Shown here: in pieces, positions 26,994 to 35,774 of the stretch
How the letters are laid out: each line of letters opens with the position of its first letter
Numbering within the stretch: the first letter of the stretch is position 1
Assembly: GCA_017447625.1 (NCBI GenBank)
Contig: JAFSNB010000002.1
Location: forward strand, 1-64,000
Origin: Bacteroidaceae bacterium
GTDB lineage: Bacteria > Bacteroidota > Bacteroidia > Bacteroidales > Bacteroidaceae
Direction of reading: 5' to 3'
Length of the DNA: 64,000 nucleotides
Notes under the pieces: generated by a model
The model's input: only the letters and a program-made list of their open reading frames with translations
What the model was told of the DNA's origin: nothing
Database searches by the model: none
Made by a program: the position numbers and the translations under genes

Positions 26994-28142
26994 ATGAAAC
27001 TCTTTGACGTATATCCCCTCTTTCCCGTAAATATAGTCCGCGGCAAAGGCTGCCGCGTCTGGGACGAACAGGGTACGGAGTATCTTGATTTATATGGCGG
27101 ACATGCTGTAATCTCTATCGGACACGCTCATCCGCATTATATTGAGGCAATAAACCGTCAGGTCTCTGAAATAGGCTTCTACTCCAACTCTGTCATAAAC
27201 CGCCTTCAACAGCAATTGGCAGAGCGCCTTGGTAAAGCCTGTGGGTACGAGGATTACAGCCTCTTCCTCATAAACAGCGGTGCCGAAGCCAACGAGAATG
27301 CTCTGAAACTGGCTTCGTTCCATACAGGGCGCAGTCGAGTATTGTCTGCCGCCAAAGCTTTCCACGGACGCACATCATTGGCAGTTGAGGTTACGAATAA
27401 CCCGAAGATAATTGCTCCGATAAACGCCAACGGACATGCTACCTTCCTTCCTCTGAACGATTTGGAGGCGTGGCGGACCGAATTGCAAAAAGGCGATGTT
27501 GCTGCTTGTATAGTGGAGTGCATCCAGGGCGTCGGAGGCATACAGCTTGCTACTGCTGAATTTATGCAGGGCTTGCGTAAGGCCTGCGACGAGACTGGAA
27601 CTGTTCTCATCTGTGATGAGATACAGTGTGGTTACGGCCGTAGCGGTAAGTTCTTTGCACATCAGCATCTTGGGATACGTCCCGACATAATCACCGTGGC
27701 TAAAGGTATAGCTAACGGCTTCCCCATGGGAGCTGTGCTTATCTCTCCTAAGTTTGAGGCTGTTTATGGCCAGCTCGGTACCACTTTCGGAGGAAACCAT
27801 CTTGCTTGTGCAGGCGCCTTGGCTGTCCTTGACGTAATTGAGGGCGAAGGACTGGTTGAGAATGCAGCTCGCGTCGGAGAATATCTTATTAAGAACCTGA
27901 AGGAAATCTCCGCTTCTGAAAGTGGAAGTGCCGCAGCCAGAATCACAGACATCCGTGGTCGCGGCCTGATGATAGGCATAGAGCTTGACACCCCCTACAA
28001 AGAGATTCGCAATAGACTTCTCTTCGACCAAAATGTCTTCACGGGCTGTGCAGGCACTAATGTGCTGCGTCTTCTTCCGCCACTATGTCTGAGCGTTGCA
28101 GAAGCAGACGAATTCTTGGATAAACTACAGAAAGTACTTTAA
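26994..28142 (+). CDS. argD: Acetyl/succinylornithine aminotransferase
   Basis: 382 residues. A PLP enzyme of class III that makes N-acyl-ornithine from the N-acyl-glutamate semialdehyde. Motifs: LDLYGGHAVISIGHAHP, LFLINSGAEANENALKLA, AKAFHGRTSLAVEVT, ICDEIQCGYGRSGKFFAHQHLGIRPDI and the PLP lysine in VAKGIANGFPMGAV. Since the carbamoyltransferase at 33414 is of the succinylornithine type, the acyl group here may be succinyl. Followed within 11 bases by the XRE-cupin gene. Confidence 0.93.
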   Translation: MKLFDVYPLFPVNIVRGKGCRVWDEQGTEYLDLYGGHAVISIGHAHPHYIEAINRQVSEIGFYSNSVINRLQQQLAERLGKACGYEDYSLFLINSGAEANENALKLASFHTGRSRVLSAAKAFHGRTSLAVEVTNNPKIIAPINANGHATFLPLNDLEAWRTELQKGDVAACIVECIQGVGGIQLATAEFMQGLRKACDETGTVLICDEIQCGYGRSGKFFAHQHLGIRPDIITVAKGIANGFPMGAVLISPKFEAVYGQLGTTFGGNHLACAGALAVLDVIEGEGLVENAARVGEYLIKNLKEISASESGSAAARITDIRGRGLMIGIELDTPYKEIRNRLLFDQNVFTGCAGTNVLRLLPPLCLSVAEADEFLDKLQKVL

Positions 28143-28153
28143 TCGGACTAATT

Positions 28154-28711
28154 ATGAACGAGCAACTAAAACAGATTGGAGAACGTCTGCGGGGCTTGCG
28201 CGATGCTCTCGACATTGAGGCGCAGGAGGTGGCAGATCTCTGCGGTATCACTTTGGACAAATACGAGCAGATAGAACGCGGCGAGGTTGATATTACAATC
28301 AGCAACCTCATGAAAATAGCCCGCCAATATGGAGTGTCCGCAGATGCCTTGATTTTCGATGAGGAACCGCACATGCGCTCATATTCCGTAGTCCGCAAAG
28401 GCCAGGGCGTTAGCATTGAGCGCACCAAGGCTTATAAATACCAGAGTCTCACCAGCGGTTTTGCAGGCTGTAAGGCTGAGGTGTTTATTGTTACCGTGGA
28501 GCCGAAGCCCAACGCACATACTATTTACAAGAATACGCATCCAGGACAGGAGTTTAACCTCGTGCTTGAGGGGGCAATGGAACTCTTCATCGGTGGTAAG
28601 ACCATAGTATTGGAAGAAGGGGACAGTATTTATTTCGACTCAACACAGCCCCACGGAATGCGAGCCATTGGCGATCAGTCGGTGCGTTTTCTCGCCTTTA
28701 CAGTAGAATAA
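28154..28711 (+). CDS. XRE-family regulator with cupin sensor domain
   Basis: 185 residues. An N-terminal helix-turn-helix (about 6-65: QIGERLRGLRDALDIEAQEVADLCGITLDKYEQIERGEVDITISNLMKIA) is joined to a C-terminal cupin (about 110-180: HTHPGQEFNLVLEGAMELFIGGKTIVLEEGDSIYFDSTQPHGMRA). Such regulators sense a small ligand in the cupin. It lies between argD and an acyl-CoA ligase gene, 11 bases from each, and most likely controls the ligase; the pair is common in Bacteroidales. The ligand is unknown. Confidence 0.9.
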   Translation: MNEQLKQIGERLRGLRDALDIEAQEVADLCGITLDKYEQIERGEVDITISNLMKIARQYGVSADALIFDEEPHMRSYSVVRKGQGVSIERTKAYKYQSLTSGFAGCKAEVFIVTVEPKPNAHTIYKNTHPGQEFNLVLEGAMELFIGGKTIVLEEGDSIYFDSTQPHGMRAIGDQSVRFLAFTVE

Positions 28712-28722
28712 GATAGCAGGTT

Positions 28723-30444
28723 ATGGTAGAAAGATTCTTAAAACAGACACAGTTCTCTTCTTTTGAGGACTACAATGAACATCTGGAGTTCATTATCCCG
28801 GAACACTTCAACTTCGCATACGATGTAATGGATGTCTGGGCCGAGGAAAAGCCGGATGGCCTGGCTCTCCTCTGGACCAATGACGAGGGAGAAGAGCGCC
28901 GTACGACATTTGCCCAATTGAAGTCAGAGACAGATCGGGCTGCCGCATACTTACAAAGCCTCGGCATCTGTAAGGGCGACCCCGTAATGCTTATTCTCAA
29001 GCGCCGCTATGAGTGGTGGATAGCTATGCTTGCCTTGCATAAACTGGGAGCAGTTGTTATTCCTGCCACACACATGCTTACCAAACATGATATTATATAT
29101 AGGAACACGCGCGCGAGTGTGAAAGCCATAATTTGCGTTGACGACCCTTATGTCATGTCCCAGATTGAGGCCGCAATGCCCGAAAGTCCAACCGTTAAAA
29201 CCTTGATTAAGGTTGCCGCATCCAAAGATGCCGCCGCAAAAGGTGCCGCCTCTCAACCAGCAGACCGTGTGTCCGATGGTTTACCAATCGGAATCACCTT
29301 CCTCGACTGGCATAGCGGAATAGACGCCACCCCCGCAGCTCCTTTCACCCGCATATTCAATGACAACGGAGATACGATGCTGATGTATTTCACCAGCGGC
29401 ACCAGTGGCGAGCCAAAGATGGTTGCTCACGACTTCCTTTATGCCATGGGCCACCTCACTACAGGTGTGTTCTGGCATAATCTTTCACAAGACAGCATCC
29501 ACCTCACCGTGGCAGATACCGGTTGGGGTAAAGCCGTCTGGGGGAAGTTCTATGGACAGTGGTTTGCTGGTGCTACCGTCTTTGTCTTTGACCATGAGAA
29601 ATTCGATGCAGACCGTCTCCTTCGTCAGATGGAACGCTACCACGTCACCTCATTCTGTGCACCTCCTACAATTTACCGTTTCATGATTCGCGAGGATTTG
29701 TCGCGCTATGACCTCTCTGCACTTCGTTATTGCTGCACGGCTGGTGAGGCTCTGAATCCCGCTGTTTATGATAAGTTCTTGGAGCAGACCGGCATACGAC
29801 TCATGGAGGGTTTCGGACAAACCGAAACGACTATGACTCTCGGCACAATGCCTTGGATGGAGCCTAAACCTGGTTCTATGGGTAAGCCTAATGGCCAGTA
29901 CGAGATTGTGCTGCTGAAAGCCGACGGTACCCTTTGTGAAGATGGTGAAAAGGGAGAAATCGCCATCAGGGTAAATGAGAATAAACCTCTTGGCTTATTT
30001 AAAGAGTATTACCGTGACCCGGAGCTGACCCATGAGGCTTGGCACGACGGCTATTACTTCACCGGTGACATGGCGTGGCGCGACGAGGACGGTTATTATT
30101 GGTTCGAGGGTCGCAAGGATGATGTCATCAAGTCCAGCGGCTACCGTATCGGTCCGTTTGAAGTGGAGTCTGCCCTCATGACTCACCCGGCGGTTGTAGA
30201 GTGCGCAATTACAGGCGTGCCGGACGACATCCGCGGAATGGTCGTAAAGGCAACCATCGTACTTGGTCGCGAATGGAAAGACAAAGCGGGCGAAGACCTG
30301 ATCAAGGAATTGCAGCAGCACGTGAAGCGGGAGACCGCCCCGTATAAATATCCGAGAATAATTGAATTTGTTGACGAACTGCCAAAGACCATTAGCGGAA
30401 AGATACGCCGCGTGGAGATAAGGCAAAAAGATAATAAAAAATGA
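28723..30444 (+). CDS. AMP-dependent acyl-CoA synthetase
   Basis: 573 residues, adenylate-forming acyl-CoA ligase close to acetyl/medium-chain types. Motifs: MYFTSGTSGEPKMVAHD, GFGQTETTMT, YFTGDMAWRDEDGYYWFEGRKDDVIKSSGYRIGPFEVE and the catalytic Lys in PKTISGKIRRVE. Between residues 165 and 190 is an Ala-rich insert (AASKDAAAKGAASQPADRVSD) not usual for the family. It overlaps proC by four bases (ATGA). The acid it activates cannot be told from the sequence. Confidence 0.9.
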   Translation: MVERFLKQTQFSSFEDYNEHLEFIIPEHFNFAYDVMDVWAEEKPDGLALLWTNDEGEERRTTFAQLKSETDRAAAYLQSLGICKGDPVMLILKRRYEWWIAMLALHKLGAVVIPATHMLTKHDIIYRNTRASVKAIICVDDPYVMSQIEAAMPESPTVKTLIKVAASKDAAAKGAASQPADRVSDGLPIGITFLDWHSGIDATPAAPFTRIFNDNGDTMLMYFTSGTSGEPKMVAHDFLYAMGHLTTGVFWHNLSQDSIHLTVADTGWGKAVWGKFYGQWFAGATVFVFDHEKFDADRLLRQMERYHVTSFCAPPTIYRFMIREDLSRYDLSALRYCCTAGEALNPAVYDKFLEQTGIRLMEGFGQTETTMTLGTMPWMEPKPGSMGKPNGQYEIVLLKADGTLCEDGEKGEIAIRVNENKPLGLFKEYYRDPELTHEAWHDGYYFTGDMAWRDEDGYYWFEGRKDDVIKSSGYRIGPFEVESALMTHPAVVECAITGVPDDIRGMVVKATIVLGREWKDKAGEDLIKELQQHVKRETAPYKYPRIIEFVDELPKTISGKIRRVEIRQKDNKK

Positions 30445-31247
30445 AATTCGCTATTATAGGAGCCGGTAATATCGGCAGCGCGCTGGCCTTCGGCCTCGCA
30501 CAAAGTGGCCTTGTACGCCCGGAAGACATCTGCATCAGTAACACTCACCCTGAGAAGCTTGGACGCATCAAAGAGCGTGAGCCTCTTATCCGCACAACGA
30601 CAGACAACCGCATCTGCACAGACGGCGCAGATGTTGTGGTGCTGGCTGTAAAGCCCTGGAAATTGTCACCGCTCGTGGAACAGCTGAAGGACTTGCTGGA
30701 CTACAAGACACAGATTGTGGCATCAATGGTCGGAGGCGTCGGCCTGGCCGACCTGCAGTCGCTGTTCCGCAAACCTGGTGATGACACATTGCCTCCTATT
30801 TATTATCTAATTCCCAACACAGCCATAGCCACCCGCCAGAGTATGACATTCCTGTCTTCGGTCGGGGCGACTCAGGAGCAGGACGAGCAACTCTTAGCCA
30901 TCTTCAAGAGCCTTGGTGATGCTATGCTTGTCGAGGAGCGATTGATGAATGCAGGTCTTGTGCTTGCCTCTTGTGGTATCGCCTACGCGCTCCGTTATAT
31001 TCGTGCGAACACTCAGGGTGGTGTGCTACTTGGCTTTACTCCGGCCGACGCCCAGCGTATCGTGGCTCAGACCATGAAGGGCGCAGCCAGTCTGTTGAGC
31101 GTTGACGGTTCGCACCCAGAATCAGAGATAGACCGCGTCACGACCCCCGCCGGATTGACTATTCGCGGTCTCAACGCCATGGAGCGCAACGGCTTCACCA
31201 CTTCCATTATCGAAGGCCTCATGGCCTCTATCCCTCACGCTAAATAG
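30441..31247 (+). CDS. proC: Pyrroline-5-carboxylate reductase
   Basis: 268 residues. Last step of proline synthesis. Rossmann start FAIIGAGNIGSALAFGLAQ, AVKPW, MVGGVGL and the C-terminal pattern VTTPAGLTIRGLNAMERNGF (usual TSPGGTT block, varied). It overlaps the ligase gene by four bases and precedes proB by four bases, so it is part of a proC-proB-proA unit. Confidence 0.95.
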   Translation: MKFAIIGAGNIGSALAFGLAQSGLVRPEDICISNTHPEKLGRIKEREPLIRTTTDNRICTDGADVVVLAVKPWKLSPLVEQLKDLLDYKTQIVASMVGGVGLADLQSLFRKPGDDTLPPIYYLIPNTAIATRQSMTFLSSVGATQEQDEQLLAIFKSLGDAMLVEERLMNAGLVLASCGIAYALRYIRANTQGGVLLGFTPADAQRIVAQTMKGAASLLSVDGSHPESEIDRVTTPAGLTIRGLNAMERNGFTTSIIEGLMASIPHAK

Positions 31248-31251
31248 CCCT

Positions 31252-32037
31252 ATGCCATATAAACGCATCGCCATAAAAGTCGGAAGTAATGTCCTCACCC
31301 GCAAGGATGGGACTTTGGATATTACTCGTATGTCTGCTTTGGTAGATCAGATGGCAGATGCCAGACGTGCAGGCATTGAGGTTATCCTGATCTCTTCCGG
31401 AGCCGTGGCCAGCGGTCGCAGTGAGCTCCATCTGCCAGCAACCGAGGCTGCACAACTCGACAGCGTGGAACAGCGCCAGCTCTTCTCTGCAGTAGGTCAG
31501 GCAAAGCTGATGGGACGTTATGTCGAACTGTTTCGCGACCACGAGATACATGTCGGACAAGTCCTGACCATGAAGGAGAACTTCCAGCAGGGAGAACAGT
31601 ACGACAACCAGCAGCAATGTATGACGGCAATGCTCAGACATGGAGTTCTGCCTATAGTAAATGAAAACGATACGGTCTGTGTCACCGAACTTATGTTCAC
31701 CGACAACGATGAGCTGAGTGGTCTCGTGGCTCAGATGCTTAACTGCGACACACTGATAATCCTTTCGAATATCGATGGCATATACTCAGGACATCCGTCT
31801 GATCCGGACTCCACGCTAATCCGTGAAGTGGCACATGGCACAGACCTGTCGCAATACATCCAGACAGAGCGTTCTTCAGCCGGACGGGGCGGAATGCAAA
31901 GCAAATACCACACGGCTCAGCAGGTCGCTGACGCCGGAATCCATGTGTTTATCGCTAATGGAAAGCGCGATGCAATCATCACAGATGTGTTGTGCAATCC
32001 AGACAAAGTTCCCTTTACCCATTTCCTGCCAAGATGA
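31252..32037 (+). CDS. proB: Glutamate 5-kinase, short form without PUA domain
   Basis: 261 residues. Phosphorylates glutamate to start proline synthesis. The amino-acid-kinase domain is complete: [54 protein letters not shown] and [22 protein letters not shown]. The C-terminal PUA domain of the E. coli enzyme (367 residues) is absent, as in several other phyla. Overlaps proA by ATGA. Confidence 0.95.
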   Translation: MPYKRIAIKVGSNVLTRKDGTLDITRMSALVDQMADARRAGIEVILISSGAVASGRSELHLPATEAAQLDSVEQRQLFSAVGQAKLMGRYVELFRDHEIHVGQVLTMKENFQQGEQYDNQQQCMTAMLRHGVLPIVNENDTVCVTELMFTDNDELSGLVAQMLNCDTLIILSNIDGIYSGHPSDPDSTLIREVAHGTDLSQYIQTERSSAGRGGMQSKYHTAQQVADAGIHVFIANGKRDAIITDVLCNPDKVPFTHFLPR

Positions 32038-33266
32038 ATAAAGACTTCGCTGTCGTGCGTGATGCCAGTCGTATGCTGGCACAAGCCGGTACAGACCGCA
32101 TAAACTCCATCCTGATTGACCTCGCAGCTGCAACCGAGGCCAGTACTGAGGCTCTGCTCTCAGCCAACGCTCTTGATCTGGAGCGTATGGATAAGAGTGA
32201 CCCGCGCTATGACCGCCTGCAGCTTACTGAGACCCGTCTGAGAGACATTGCCCACGACTTGCGCCATGTAGCAGACCTGCCGTCACCGTTAGGACGTGTC
32301 TTGCGTCATAGCATTCTGCCTAACGGTTTGGAACTTACCCGCGTAAGCGTTCCTTTTGGCGTAATAGGTATAATCTTCGAGGCACGTCCCAACGTCTGTT
32401 TTGACTGCTTTGCCCTATGCCTGAAGGCGGGTAGCGCCTGTATCCTCAAGGGTGGAAGTGATGCCGAACAGTCCTGCCGTGCCATAGTCGGACTCATTCA
32501 TGAGGTGCTCCGCCGCCACGGCCTGCCGACAGAGACGGTAATGCTACTGACCAGTCACGCTGACACCGACCGCCTGCTTGCGGCTCAGGGACAGGTGGAT
32601 CTCATTATACCGCGAGGCAGCAGTCGTCTGATTGCATACGTCCGTGACCACGCCCGGGTTCCTGTCATCGAGACTGGAGCGGGAGTTGTGCATTGTTACA
32701 TAGATCAGGCAGCAGACTTGGAGAAAGCCAAGGCAATAGTCCTCAACGCCAAGACACGTCGCGTCAGCGTTTGCAATGCGCTCGACTGTCTTATCGTTCA
32801 CCGCGACCGTCTCTCAGATCTACAGGCCTTATGCCGACCTTTGTTAGAGAAGGATGTCGTTATTGAGGCAGACGAGGAAGCCTACGGCGTTCTGAATGGA
32901 TTAGGCGAAAACATCAAGAGTGCCGATGAGGCTTCTTTCGGAACAGAGTTCCTTGCCCTGCGCATGGCCATAAAGACAGTCGGCTCCTTAGACGAGGCCA
33001 TCGATCACATCCGGGTCTTCGGCTCCGGACATAGCGAGAGTATAGTCACTGAGGACAAAGCGGCCGCCGACCGTTTCCTTAAAAGCGTGGATGCGGCCTG
33101 TGTCTATCACAATGCTCCCACCAGTTTCACCGATGGCGGACAGTTCGGTTTGGGAGCCGAGATTGGCATCAGTACGCAGAAGCTGCACGCCCGCGGCCCG
33201 ATGGCTTTGGAAGAGATCACTACCTACAAGTGGCTCATTCGCGGCAACGGACAGACAAGGAAATAA
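32034..33266 (+). CDS. proA: Gamma-glutamyl phosphate reductase
   Basis: 410 residues from ATG 32034 ([15 protein letters not shown]), which overlaps the proB stop by four bases; an earlier in-frame ATG at 31992 lies inside proB and is unlikely. Makes glutamate semialdehyde with NADPH. Motifs: [38 protein letters not shown], the catalytic Cys in [19 protein letters not shown] and [15 protein letters not shown]. Confidence 0.96.
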   Translation: MNKDFAVVRDASRMLAQAGTDRINSILIDLAAATEASTEALLSANALDLERMDKSDPRYDRLQLTETRLRDIAHDLRHVADLPSPLGRVLRHSILPNGLELTRVSVPFGVIGIIFEARPNVCFDCFALCLKAGSACILKGGSDAEQSCRAIVGLIHEVLRRHGLPTETVMLLTSHADTDRLLAAQGQVDLIIPRGSSRLIAYVRDHARVPVIETGAGVVHCYIDQAADLEKAKAIVLNAKTRRVSVCNALDCLIVHRDRLSDLQALCRPLLEKDVVIEADEEAYGVLNGLGENIKSADEASFGTEFLALRMAIKTVGSLDEAIDHIRVFGSGHSESIVTEDKAAADRFLKSVDAACVYHNAPTSFTDGGQFGLGAEIGISTQKLHARGPMALEEITTYKWLIRGNGQTRK

Positions 33267-33268
33267 GG

Positions 33269-33412
33269 CCCCCTGCCCCCCAGAGGGGGGAGAGAAAAGA
33301 GAAAAAAAAGAGAGTTATTAAGAGAAAAAATAAACGGCCCGCATAATCGTAAATAAACTCAATTGTAAATAAATTGTAAATTGTAAATCGTAAAATCGTA
33401 AAATAAGATTTA
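33269..33412. repeat. G/C palindrome and period-7 tract before argF'
   Basis: Directly after the proA stop stands a G/C unit (CCCCCC, AGA, GGGGGG at 33276-33290, next to GCCCCCTG). After a purine run, GTAAATT/GTAAATC units fill 33345-33410 up to the argF' start. Confidence 0.75.
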
Positions 33413-33413
33413 T

Positions 33414-34394
33414 ATGAGGATATTCCAGCATGTAACAGATATCGGTGACCTCAGCGCAGCTCTTGCCGAGGCACAGGAAGTGAAGCGTAACCGCTTTGCG
33501 TGGCAGAATCTTGGCCACAACAAGACAGCTCTGCTCATATTCTTCAATAACTCCCTTCGCACACGCCTCTCTACACAAAAGGCGGCAATGAATCTTGGTA
33601 TGAATGTTATTGTCCTCGATGTGAACCAGGGCGCGTGGAAGTTAGAGACTGAGCGAGGTGTCATTATGGACGGAGACAAGAGCGAGCATCTGCTTGAAGC
33701 GATTCCCGTTATGGCCAGCTATTGTGATATTATCGGAGTGCGCAGTTTCGCTCGTTTTGAGAACCGCGCAGACGATTATGAGGAGCGCATCCTCAACCAG
33801 TTTATCCAGTATAGCGGCCGTCCCGTATTCTTCATGGAGAGTGCAACTGTACACCCTCTGCAGGCGTTCGCTGATTTAATAACTATAGAAGAGAACTGGA
33901 AGCCATCCAATGCATCCAAGCCCAAGGTCGTTATGACATGGGCGCCTCACCCCAAGGCTCTTCCGCAGGCTGTTCCCAATTCCTTTGCCGAGTGGATGCT
34001 GGCCGCAGATGTTGATTTTGTGATTACCCATCCTGAAGGCTATGAGCTCGACCCGCAATTCGTAGGCAGTGCCCGCGTGGAATACGACCAGATGAAAGCC
34101 TTCGAGGGAGCAGACTTCGTCTATGCCAAGAACTGGAGCTGCCCGGGTGTTACCCGCCCGGAGGATTACGGCAAGGTCCTTGACGACTATCATAAGATGA
34201 TGAACTGGACTGTGGATGCCGCTCACATGGCTGTCACCAACAATGCAGCCTTCTTGCATTGCCTGCCCGTGCGTCGCAATATGATAGTTACGGATGACGT
34301 CATCGAGTCCCCGCGCTCGCTCGTTATACCCGAAGCTGCCAACCGTGAGATTTCTGCCCAAGTCGTTCTGAAGCGTATGCTTGAAAGCCTATGA
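33414..34394 (+). CDS. argF': N-succinylornithine carbamoyltransferase
   Basis: 326 residues. Carbamoylates N-acyl-L-ornithine in the arginine pathway. It closely follows the Bacteroides fragilis enzyme: FFNNSLRTRLSTQKAAMNLGMNVIVLD, QGAWKLETERGVIMDGDK, VMTWAPHPKALPQAVPNSFAEWM, FVITHPEGYELDP and HCLPVRRNMIVTDDVIESP. The residue that decides the substrate is Pro90 in B. fragilis and Glu92 in Xanthomonas; here it is Ser90 (GDKSEH). Published changes of Glu92 to Ser, Pro, Val or Ala gave succinylornithine activity, so succinyl is the likely substrate. Overlaps the next gene by four bases. Confidence 0.9.
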   Translation: MRIFQHVTDIGDLSAALAEAQEVKRNRFAWQNLGHNKTALLIFFNNSLRTRLSTQKAAMNLGMNVIVLDVNQGAWKLETERGVIMDGDKSEHLLEAIPVMASYCDIIGVRSFARFENRADDYEERILNQFIQYSGRPVFFMESATVHPLQAFADLITIEENWKPSNASKPKVVMTWAPHPKALPQAVPNSFAEWMLAADVDFVITHPEGYELDPQFVGSARVEYDQMKAFEGADFVYAKNWSCPGVTRPEDYGKVLDDYHKMMNWTVDAAHMAVTNNAAFLHCLPVRRNMIVTDDVIESPRSLVIPEAANREISAQVVLKRMLESL

Positions 34395-35683
34395 AGACTA
34401 CGCGTACCCTCCTCTTAATTGCCGTTCTTCTGTCAACTGTGGCAGTAAGTGTTCAGGCACAGTCTCCTGGCTGGCATTTCAAGCTGACTGGTGAGAAACT
34501 GAAACAAGGGCATTGGACACAGGTCTTGCCTGCTGACCGCTACGATGCTGAACATGACTACGGTTATGATTTCATTTCGTCTCCTGCAAAGCTGGACGAG
34601 GGTAAGACCGTGTTCTTCAGTCTCCGTGTTCCTGATGGCAATTACCGTGTCACCGTAACTGTCGGCAGCAAGAAGCGTGCCGCCGAAACAACTGTCCGTG
34701 CCGAAAGCCGCCGACTTATGGCTGAAAACGTGGCTACGCGCAAAGGTGAGTACAAGACCGTTTCTTTCGTTGTTAATAAGCACTCACCCGTTATAGACAA
34801 GGAACACAGCGTCCGGATAAAGGAACGCGAGCGTACAAAACTGAATTGGGACGACCGTCTGACGATAGAGATAAACGGCACAGCACCCGCCGTAGCCACG
34901 ATAGACATCGAGCCAGACACCACAGCCACAACCATATTCCTTTGTGGCAACAGCACAGTCGTGGATCAGGACTATGAGCCGTGGGCGTCTTGGGGCCAGA
35001 TGATTACACGCTGGTTCGGCCCAGATGTGTGCATAGCCAATTTCGGCGAGAGCGGCGAGAGCGCAAGTACCTTCATTCAGGTCGGTCGTTTGGCTAAAGC
35101 TCTTTCGATGATGCGTCCGGGCGACTACCTCATTGCTGAATTCGGGCATAACGACCAGAAACAGAAATTCCCCGGAGCCGGAGCCTACTATAATTATGCC
35201 ACTGCTCTCAAAACCTTCATCGATGAAGTAAGGGTCCGCAGGGGGAATATCATCTTCGCCACCCCGACCCAGCGACGTTCATTTGCCGACGGGAAGATAC
35301 GTGAGACTCACGGAGACTACCCCGATGCAATGCGATGGGTGGCTGTCCGGGAGCAGGTTCCCGTCATAGAACTGCACGATATGACACGTACTCTCTTCGA
35401 GACGTTAGGGGAGGAGGGTAGCAAGCAGTGCCTTGTTCACTATCCCGCCAACACCTTCCCCGGTCAGGCAAAGCCTTTAGCTGATAACACCCACTTCAAT
35501 CCTTACGGGGCATACGAGGTGGCAAAATTGGTAATCGAGGGGATGCGTACACATGAATTCCCCTTCTTGAAGGCCTTGAGTAAAGACTATATCCCCTTCA
35601 ATCCTGCCAAACCGGACGACCCGAAGTCGTTCCGATGGCAGCAAAGCCCCTTCTACGAAGGCCTCAAGCCCGATGGCAACTGA
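34391..35683 (+). CDS. Secreted SGNH/GDSL esterase (rhamnogalacturonan acetylesterase-like)
   Basis: 430 residues with a signal peptide cut after VSVQA. An N-terminal galactose-binding-like domain (about 28-165) precedes an SGNH hydrolase domain. Block I is FLCGNSTVVDQ with the Ser nucleophile, then FGESGESASTF (Gly block), EFGHNDQK (Asn block) and DNTHFNPYGA (Asp and His). The order fits RhgT-type esterases that take acetyl groups from pectin. It begins inside the argF' stop (ATGA), although no metabolic link to arginine is evident. Confidence 0.88.
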   Translation: MKTTRTLLLIAVLLSTVAVSVQAQSPGWHFKLTGEKLKQGHWTQVLPADRYDAEHDYGYDFISSPAKLDEGKTVFFSLRVPDGNYRVTVTVGSKKRAAETTVRAESRRLMAENVATRKGEYKTVSFVVNKHSPVIDKEHSVRIKERERTKLNWDDRLTIEINGTAPAVATIDIEPDTTATTIFLCGNSTVVDQDYEPWASWGQMITRWFGPDVCIANFGESGESASTFIQVGRLAKALSMMRPGDYLIAEFGHNDQKQKFPGAGAYYNYATALKTFIDEVRVRRGNIIFATPTQRRSFADGKIRETHGDYPDAMRWVAVREQVPVIELHDMTRTLFETLGEEGSKQCLVHYPANTFPGQAKPLADNTHFNPYGAYEVAKLVIEGMRTHEFPFLKALSKDYIPFNPAKPDDPKSFRWQQSPFYEGLKPDGN

Positions 35684-35722
35684 TAATTGACCAATAAAAC
35701 CATCCATCTTCCTCATTCTGCT

Positions 35723-35755
35723 CCCTCCCTACAGGGAGGGCGGGGGGAGAGTCCG
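35723..35755. repeat. G/C palindromic repeat, CCCTCCCT type
   Basis: CCCTCCCT (35723-35730), AC, AGGGAGGG (35733-35740), then CGGGGGGAGAGTCC, between the esterase gene and the DUF6055 gene. Confidence 0.7.
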
Positions 35756-35774
35756 AATTTAAATATTTCAAAAT

